In this document: positions 56,731 to 64,000 of the stretch, piece after piece
Position numbering within the stretch: position 1 is the stretch's first letter
Layout of the letters: each line of letters begins with the position of its first letter
Source: Yersinia aldovae ATCC 35236
GTDB taxonomy: Bacteria; Pseudomonadota; Gammaproteobacteria; Enterobacterales; Enterobacteriaceae
Direction: 5' to 3'
NCBI RefSeq assembly: GCF_000173735.1
Contig: NZ_ACCB01000002.1
Location: 62,001-126,000, forward strand
DNA length: 64,000 nt
Notes under the pieces: model-generated
What the model was told of the DNA's origin: nothing
Seen by the model: only the letters and a program-made list of their open reading frames with translations
Database searches by the model: none
Translations under genes and position numbers: made by a program

Positions 56731-56804
56731 AATTTGAGATACATCTCTCATTTGAGATTTTACTTGCATAGATTTCATATATAACGAGATACAGATCACA
56801 CCAA
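56731..56804 (+). promoter_or_regulatory. Two CRP-like sites upstream of cdd (CRP/CytR control region)
   Basis: Site 1 is TGAGATACATCTCTCA at 56735-56750 and site 2 CGAGATACAGATCACA at 56785-56800. Both fit TGTGA-N6-TCACA with two mismatches, and their centres are exactly 50 bp apart. E. coli cdd and deo promoters use paired CRP sites with CytR bound between them at about this spacing. This supports CRP/CytR control here. Confidence 0.6.
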
Positions 56805-56856
56805 GAAACCCCTAAGCTGCCTAAAATAGTTCCTCGTAACTATTGGAGAGAACCCT

Positions 56857-57741
56857 ATGCAAACACGTTTTCATGGCGCTTGGGCAACGTTGTCCACCTC
56901 ACTGCAATCAGCACTTAAACCTATCATGAACGCAAACGATTTCCCTGCCATGCTGACAGCAGAGCAAGTGAAAACGGTGAAAAGCAACAGTGGGTTGGAT
57001 GATGATGAGCTGGCGTTTGCATTGTTACCACTGGCAGCGGCTTGTGCATTGACACCCGTATCTGATTTTAATGTCGGGGCTATTGCTCGCGGTATCAGCG
57101 GCAATCTCTATTTCGGTGCCAATATGGAGTTCAGTGGTACGCCACTGCAACAAACCATCCACGCCGAACAATGTGCCGTCACCCATGCATGGCTGCGTAA
57201 TGAGGCCAGTTTGGTCTCCATTACGGTCAACTATACGCCGTGTGGTCATTGCCGCCAGTTTATGAATGAGCTGAACAGCGGAAGCGGCCTGCATATCCAT
57301 CTACCGGGCCGCCCTGCATCAACACTGGAGCAGTATTTGCCAGACTCTTTCGGCCCGAAAGATTTGGATATCACCACCCTGCTGATGGACCCTGTTGATC
57401 ACGGTTATAAAATTGCTGAAACTGATGAACTGACTCAGGCAGCACTTGCTGGTGCAAACCACAGCCATGCGCCATACAGCAACGCCCACAGTGGTGTGGC
57501 ATTGGAAACCGCCGACGGCGCTATTTATACCGGCCGCTATGCTGAAAATGCCGCTTTTAACCCAAGCCTGCCACCGCTGCAAGCGGCGTTAATCATGGCG
57601 AATATGTCCGATAAGAATTGTAATTCTATCCACCGAGCGGTGCTGGTTGAAGGCAATAAACCGATACTAACTCAGTGGGATGCCACCCGCGCAACACTGG
57701 CAGCACTGGGTTGTTCGGATATAGAACGCGTGACATTTTAA
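56857..57741 (+). CDS. cdd: Cdd, cytidine deaminase
   Basis: This 294-residue dimeric form deaminates cytidine and deoxycytidine. The catalytic HAE is at 102-104 and the zinc cysteines lie in PCGHC (129-132), as in E. coli. The start follows TGGAGAG. It is followed by maeA, not directly by sanA as in E. coli. Confidence 0.97.
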   Translation: MQTRFHGAWATLSTSLQSALKPIMNANDFPAMLTAEQVKTVKSNSGLDDDELAFALLPLAAACALTPVSDFNVGAIARGISGNLYFGANMEFSGTPLQQTIHAEQCAVTHAWLRNEASLVSITVNYTPCGHCRQFMNELNSGSGLHIHLPGRPASTLEQYLPDSFGPKDLDITTLLMDPVDHGYKIAETDELTQAALAGANHSHAPYSNAHSGVALETADGAIYTGRYAENAAFNPSLPPLQAALIMANMSDKNCNSIHRAVLVEGNKPILTQWDATRATLAALGCSDIERVTF

Positions 57742-57759
57742 ACAGATAGAACCGAACAT

Positions 57760-57779
57760 GGGGTTACATCGTTAACCCC
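57760..57779 (+). terminator. Possible cdd terminator hairpin
   Basis: GGGGTTA and TTAACCCC flank CATCG; the following sequence (TTGGC) is not a good U-run, so termination strength is uncertain. Confidence 0.4.
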
Positions 57780-57945
57780 TTGGCAAAAAAACAACATTTT
57801 CTCACTATCAATGACCAAATATGCAAGTTAACTCGCACTTTTACGGGCAACCGACATATTTAACTAACAAAAGCTGTACATATTCTTCTTATCTTTTAGG
57901 ATCGGGGGTAACAATTACTGTCCAGCCCCACAGTCATAAGAGTAA

Positions 57946-59649
<1,704 letters not shown>

Positions 59650-59679
59650 TTATTATCCGGCCTGTACTGCTTGCTTTCA

Positions 59680-59752
59680 CCCCAAAGTCCTTGAAGTTAC
59701 AGCCAGACGGCAAGCTAACAACACGGTAGCTTCAAGAACGAAGGGGATATAT
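59680..59752. repeat. Internally deleted ERIC remnant
   Basis: CCCAAAGTCCTTGAAGTTAC at the left and AGCTTCAAGAACGAAGGGGATATA at the right look like ERIC ends, but the core with AAGTAAGTGA is missing. It lies between maeA and sanA. Confidence 0.5.
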
Positions 59753-59799
59753 ATTGCGCAACACAGGCGGGTACAGTAGCCTTGCAATATCACCAGTGA

Positions 59800-60597
<798 letters not shown>

Positions 60598-60605
60598 TTT
60601 TGAAT

Positions 60606-60642
60606 GCGCTTTTGTTTTGACGTCAATAACGATCAAAAGCGC
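60606..60642. terminator. Inverted repeat between convergent sanA and hypC
   Basis: GCGCTTTTG at 60606 and CAAAAGCGC at 60634 form a nine-base stem with a 19-base loop. It lacks a U-run but sits just past both stops, so a role in termination or mRNA end protection is plausible. Confidence 0.4.
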
Positions 60643-60648
60643 TTACCA

Positions 60649-60927
60649 TTATCCTCTTTGCCCTAAAAACGCCGCGACATCACTTTCAACCTCCCCCATC
60701 TCTTGCAATAACTTCAAGGTTTCCAGCGCTTCACCCTCATCAAGCCGGCTCATAGCAAACCCTACATGCACCAAAACCCAATGACCGATTAATGTTGTAC
60801 TGGCCTGCTCATCCGCTGCCACCAGCATAATATTGACCGAGCGGCGCACGCCACAGACATCCACCCATGCCGTGCCTGGTTGAGTGTCATCTAATGCGAC
60901 AATTTGCCCAGGGATCCCTATACACAT
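60649..60927 (-). CDS. hypC: HypC/HybG-type hydrogenase maturation chaperone
   Basis: This 92-residue protein begins MCIGIPGQ, with the essential Cys2. It contains VDVCGVRRSVN and HWVLVHVGFAMSRLDEGEA, as in HypC/HybG. It binds the hydrogenase large-subunit precursor and HypD to deliver the Fe(CN)2CO group. It follows hypA on the minus strand with a 40-bp gap; hypB is absent between them, so the pair resembles hybF-hybG. Confidence 0.92.
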   Translation of the reverse strand: MCIGIPGQIVALDDTQPGTAWVDVCGVRRSVNIMLVAADEQASTTLIGHWVLVHVGFAMSRLDEGEALETLKLLQEMGEVESDVAAFLGQRG

Positions 60928-60967
60928 AATCCGACTCCCGCAGTGTCACGGCATAAAAAAAGTAAAT

Positions 60968-61315
60968 TCATTCCACCTCCAACCGCTTAATTATCACGCC
61001 GTCATCAGCCGCCCCAATACGTAAGTGGCTGCCCGCACACAACGGGCAACGGGTCACTTTGCTGCTGAGCAAATTAACCGCTTGCTGGCAGTCATGACAC
61101 CACACTTGTGATTGCTGCTGGCTAAGATGCAAAACACAGCCTTCCGCCAAAGTGCCACGACACACTAACTCAAAACAGAACTCCAATGCTTGTGGTTCGA
61201 CACAGGAAAAGGCACCGGTTTCCAGCCACACGCCGGTAATTCTCTGTGCGCCGTGTAACCGTGCCTGCTGTTCCATCATGGCAATAGCATTTTGGCATAA
61301 GGTAATCTCATGCAT
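60968..61315 (-). CDS. hypA: HypA, hydrogenase nickel-insertion protein
   Basis: This 115-residue protein has the nickel-binding start MHEITL (His2) and a zinc site of two CxxC motifs (CHDC and CPLC). It inserts nickel into [NiFe] hydrogenase precursors, with HypB. It is transcribed from a sigma-54-type promoter at 61354-61369, divergent from hyfA. GGGAG precedes the ATG. Confidence 0.93.
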   Translation of the reverse strand: MHEITLCQNAIAMMEQQARLHGAQRITGVWLETGAFSCVEPQALEFCFELVCRGTLAEGCVLHLSQQQSQVWCHDCQQAVNLLSSKVTRCPLCAGSHLRIGAADDGVIIKRLEVE

Positions 61316-61353
61316 GACTGTTCTCCCAGTATGGATTTCTCTGGCAAAATCAA

Positions 61354-61369
61354 TGCAAAGACGATGCCA
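61354..61369 (-). promoter_or_regulatory. Sigma-54 promoter for hypA-hypC
   Basis: On the minus strand TGGCATCGTCTTTGCA has GG and GC separated by exactly ten bases and differs from TGGCAC-N5-TTGCA at one position. Transcription would start about 28 bases before the hypA ATG. Confidence 0.8.
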
Positions 61370-61473
61370 GTAATACCGGCCATATCATGGAATCGAGATT
61401 CAAAATAACACCCTGATAAATATAACCATTTATCAGAATCACTTCGATATAAATTCACGATATGAATAATCAC

Positions 61474-61524
61474 TGTCGAAGTGTCATCCGACAGAGAGGG
61501 TTTCGTCACTATTGACGACACTTC
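61474..61524. promoter_or_regulatory. Probable activator site (FhlA/HyfR-type) between hypA and hyfA
   Basis: TGTCGAAGTGTC at 61474-61485 is mirrored by GACACTTC at 61517-61524. Inside lies a perfect dyad TCGTCA-CTAT-TGACGA (61503-61518). It is roughly 105-125 bases from each sigma-54 promoter, where an enhancer-binding activator would act. The protein that binds is not shown by sequence alone. Confidence 0.55.
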
Positions 61525-61639
61525 ACTGCGGAAATCCCTCTGTTTTTACTGCCTTTTAAATTCCTGCCCTTTGTCTGCAATCAGCTTAATGCCCTGCTGG
61601 CGCGGCTTCACCACTCTTTTGCATTGGCGGTCACCGTGC

Positions 61640-61655
61640 TGGCACAGAATATGCT
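61640..61655 (+). promoter_or_regulatory. Sigma-54 promoter for the hyf operon
   Basis: TGGCACAGAATATGCT has a perfect -24 element and a -12 GC at ten-base spacing. The predicted start near 61666 leaves a leader of about 56 bases before hyfA. This is the usual promoter type of formate-hydrogenlyase operons. Confidence 0.8.
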
Positions 61656-61721
61656 TTGGAGCTGAGAAATGATTGCTATCAGCCTGACTGTCACCAGAGT
61701 CTTGTCCCGGAGGGTATGGCC

Positions 61722-62363
61722 ATGAACCGCTTTGTGATTGCGGAACCGAGGCTTTGTATTGGATGCAATACCTGTATGGCTGCTTGCAGCCAGGTGCATA
61801 AAGCCAAGGGTTTACAACAGCATCCCAGATTGACTGTTATGCGTAACGCCACGGTTACGGCACCGATTCTCTGTCGTCACTGTGAAGATGCATGGTGCGC
61901 GCGGGTTTGCCCGGTCAATGCCATTACCCTGACCAATAACGCGGTCGAATTGGATGAAACCACCTGTATCGGCTGCAAGCTCTGTGGTATCGCCTGCCCG
62001 TTTGGCGCAATCACACCGGCTGGTAGTAAGCCCTTGGCAGTGCCAGAAAATTTCCCTGAATACATTCCGCTGACCCTGCTATCTGATGTGCCATTCAGCC
62101 CAGCCAACATGAATCCGTTCCTTGCCTGGAATGCCGGAGTACGCACTGTTGCCGTGAAATGCGACTTATGCAGCTTCCAATCTCAAGGGCCGGAATGTGT
62201 GCGGGTCTGCCCGACTAACGCCTTAATGCTGGTGGATGAGCACAGCATTGAACAGGCAAATCACGCCAAGCGCCTGGCCGCCGCCAGTGGGTTTGCCAAC
62301 GAGCTGCCCTTTATGGCCGTGGACACCTCGTCAGCTATCTCTCACGAGGAGCAGAAAAGATGA
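61722..62363 (+). CDS. hyfA: HyfA, hydrogenase-4 ferredoxin-like subunit
   Basis: This 213-residue protein has four 4Fe-4S motifs: CIGCNTCMAAC at 12-22, CRHCEDAWCARVCP, CIGCKLCGIACP and CDLCSFQSQGPECVRVCP. These are arranged as in E. coli HyfA (205 residues). It passes electrons in the formate-hydrogenlyase-type hydrogenase-4 complex. The ATG at 61722 has GGAGGG eight bases upstream; a nearer in-frame ATG at 61716 is too close. The stop overlaps the hyfB start. Confidence 0.93.
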   Translation: MNRFVIAEPRLCIGCNTCMAACSQVHKAKGLQQHPRLTVMRNATVTAPILCRHCEDAWCARVCPVNAITLTNNAVELDETTCIGCKLCGIACPFGAITPAGSKPLAVPENFPEYIPLTLLSDVPFSPANMNPFLAWNAGVRTVAVKCDLCSFQSQGPECVRVCPTNALMLVDEHSIEQANHAKRLAAASGFANELPFMAVDTSSAISHEEQKR

Positions 62364-64000
62364 TGAATTCGCTTGAGCTACTGTGGCTCTCCTTACTGCT
62401 GTATCTGGCTGGCGCACTGCTTTCTCTGCTGCTGGCACGGCGTGAAACATGGGCGATTTATGCCTCTGGATTGGCGTCATTGTTGGGGGGCGTTGCTGGC
62501 CTGTTTGCTGCGGCCCCCACTCTGCTGGGCGGCGGGCTTATCACCTTCACCACCGCCGGCCCATTCCCGTTCGCGGCATTGAGCTTGCGTCTTGATCCAT
62601 TAGCCGCATTTATGCTGCTGGTCATCTCACTATTGGTCGTGATAACCGCGCTCTATTCACTGGCCTATGTGCAGGAATACAAAGGGCGCGGGGCGTGGGG
62701 AATGGGGGTGTTTATGAACCTGTTCATCGCCTCAATGGTGGCGTTGGTGGTGGTGGATAATGCTTTCTACTTTATTATTTTCTTCGAAATGATGTCGCTG
62801 GCGTCTTACTTCCTGGTGATTTCCGATCAAGATGACGATGCCATCAGCGCGGGCTTACTCTATTTTCTGATTGCCCACGCCGGTTCCGTGCTGATTATGA
62901 TTGCGTTCTTCCTGCTGTACCGCCTGAGCGGCAGCCTGGAGTTTGCCGCCTTCCGGCAGGCTAATCCGCAACCCATTATGGCCTCGGTTATCTTCTTATT
63001 GGCTTTCTTCGGTTTTGGAGCCAAAGCCGGGATGCTGCCACTGCATGGCTGGTTACCGCGTGCGCACCCTGCAGCCCCTTCCCATGCTTCTGCCCTAATG
63101 TCCGGCGTGATGGTGAAAATAGGCATCTTCGGCATCATCAAAGTCGGCATTGATTTGCTCGGTGCCAGCCAACTGTGGTGGGGCGTGGTGGTGGTGGGCT
63201 TTGGTGCAGTGTCCTCCGTGCTGGGAGTGCTGTACGCATTAGCCGAGCACGACATCAAACGGCTACTGGCGTATCACACGGTTGAGAATATCGGCATCAT
63301 CCTGATGGGGGTCGGTGTCGGTATGATTGGTATTGCCAGCCATCAGCCGGTACTCGCCGCGCTGGGTTTACTGGGTGCGCTCTACCATCTGCTTAACCAC
63401 GCCGTTTTCAAAGGGCTGCTGTTCCTCGGGGCCGGTGCGGTCATTTATCGCTTACACACCAAAGACATGGAAAAGATGGGCGGGCTGGCCCGAATGATGC
63501 CTTACACCGCACTGGCCTTTCTGGTGGGATGTATGGCGATTTCAGCCCTGCCGCCATTCAATGGTTTTGTCAGTGAATGGTTCACCTACCAATCACTGTT
63601 TACCATGACTAAAGACGGCGGTTTTATTATTCGCCTCGCCGGGCCAATCGCCATCGTGATGCTGGCAATCACGGGCGCATTAGCGGCAATGTGTTTTGTG
63701 AAAGTTTATGGCATCAGTTTCTGCGGCCTGCCGCGTACAGAAAAAGCCGCCCTGGCGCGCGAAGTCCCCTGGCCGATGACCAGCGCCATGCTGTTGTTGG
63801 CGCTGCTCTGCCTGGCTTTGGGAATAGGTGCCACCCATATCGCTCCGGTGATTGGCCGCATTGCCTCCAGCTTGATAACGGCTCCTCCGGTGCCTTCTTT
63901 TCAGGTAGCGCAAGGCGCGGTGTTATTCCCACAACACCGCTCTCAGGCCATGCTGTCCACCCTATCTATCTTCTTTGGTTTATTGATTTTGCCGCTGGTG
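62363..64000 (+). CDS. hyfB: HyfB, hydrogenase-4 membrane subunit (partial)
   Basis: A long open frame from ATG 62363 (or 62360) runs off the right edge, giving 546 residues. Hydrophobic segments alternate with motifs of the proton-pumping NADH-quinone oxidoreductase/antiporter family: EMMSLASYFLVI, HAGSVLIMIAFFLLY, GAKAGMLPLHGWLPRAHPAAPSH and LNHAVFKGLLFLGAGAVI. It is the large membrane arm subunit, likely involved in ion translocation. The remaining hyf genes should follow beyond the window. Confidence 0.94.
   Translation, partial: MNSLELLWLSLLLYLAGALLSLLLARRETWAIYASGLASLLGGVAGLFAAAPTLLGGGLITFTTAGPFPFAALSLRLDPLAAFMLLVISLLVVITALYSLAYVQEYKGRGAWGMGVFMNLFIASMVALVVVDNAFYFIIFFEMMSLASYFLVISDQDDDAISAGLLYFLIAHAGSVLIMIAFFLLYRLSGSLEFAAFRQANPQPIMASVIFLLAFFGFGAKAGMLPLHGWLPRAHPAAPSHASALMSGVMVKIGIFGIIKVGIDLLGASQLWWGVVVVGFGAVSSVLGVLYALAEHDIKRLLAYHTVENIGIILMGVGVGMIGIASHQPVLAALGLLGALYHLLNHAVFKGLLFLGAGAVIYRLHTKDMEKMGGLARMMPYTALAFLVGCMAISALPPFNGFVSEWFTYQSLFTMTKDGGFIIRLAGPIAIVMLAITGALAAMCFVKVYGISFCGLPRTEKAALAREVPWPMTSAMLLLALLCLALGIGATHIAPVIGRIASSLITAPPVPSFQVAQGAVLFPQHRSQAMLSTLSIFFGLLILPLV

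Overview
The window looks like the chromosome of a Yersinia of the Y. enterocolitica-like, environmental or enteric group. Most proteins resemble enterobacterial orthologues, and gene blocks keep the E. coli order (yeeX-yeeA, sbcB-plaP-yeeZ-hisL-hisGDCBHAFI-gnd-galF, yegH-asmA-dcd-udk, apbC/metG, yohJK-cdd-sanA). ERIC-type palindromic repeats of the kind abundant in yersiniae lie between genes. The pdu/cob metabolic island and a hydrogenase-4 (hyf) cluster are features of Y. enterocolitica-like species. The species call is an inference; no rRNA or tRNA gene was seen.

Layout. 1-10873: the 3' half of a propanediol-utilisation operon (pduM end, N, O, P, Q, S, T, U, V, W), continued by a SUMT-type cobA, cobD and pduX. 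This joins the microcompartment to cobalamin synthesis. pduO is frameshifted. 11012-16743: a GNAT acetyltransferase and a four-gene CUT2 sugar ABC transporter whose second permease is frameshifted. 16833-24490: tmaR, a frameshifted yeeA, an orphan reductase-like SDR, sbcB, plaP with a long leader, and hcxA. 24710-27216: a second sugar ABC ATPase and permease without a binding protein. 27442-37632: yeeZ, the complete his operon with its leader and attenuator, and gnd. 37888-50242: galF, galU, yegH, dcuC, asmA, dcd, udk, apbC and metG. 50326-56589: a probably frameshifted membrane protein, an orphan sugar-binding protein with an LVIVD-repeat protein, an MFS carrier, and yohJ-yohK. 56857-60597: cdd, maeA and sanA. 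60649-64000: hypC and hypA, divergent from hyfA-hyfB, which runs off the window.

How the parts work together. PduP, PduQ, PduW and PduS handle propionaldehyde, its reduction, ATP recovery and electron or cobalamin recycling, inside or beside a shell that includes PduN, PduT and PduU. CobA, CobD and PduX feed coenzyme B12 synthesis. The his operon is controlled by a six-histidine leader peptide. cdd carries two CRP-like sites 50 bp apart, as expected for CRP/CytR control. dcuC has an FNR-like box. The hyp/hyf divergent region has two face-away sigma-54 promoters around a central palindrome, the layout expected for an FhlA/HyfR-type activator.

Most worth following up: the divergent sigma-54 control region of hyf/hyp; a binding-protein-less sugar transporter (24.7-27.2 kb) and an orphan binding protein plus LVIVD protein (51.6-54.0 kb) that may be two halves of one system; a 71-codon leader ORF overlapping plaP; and four apparent frameshifts in 64 kb, at least one of which (yeeA) is not a simple homopolymer slip.
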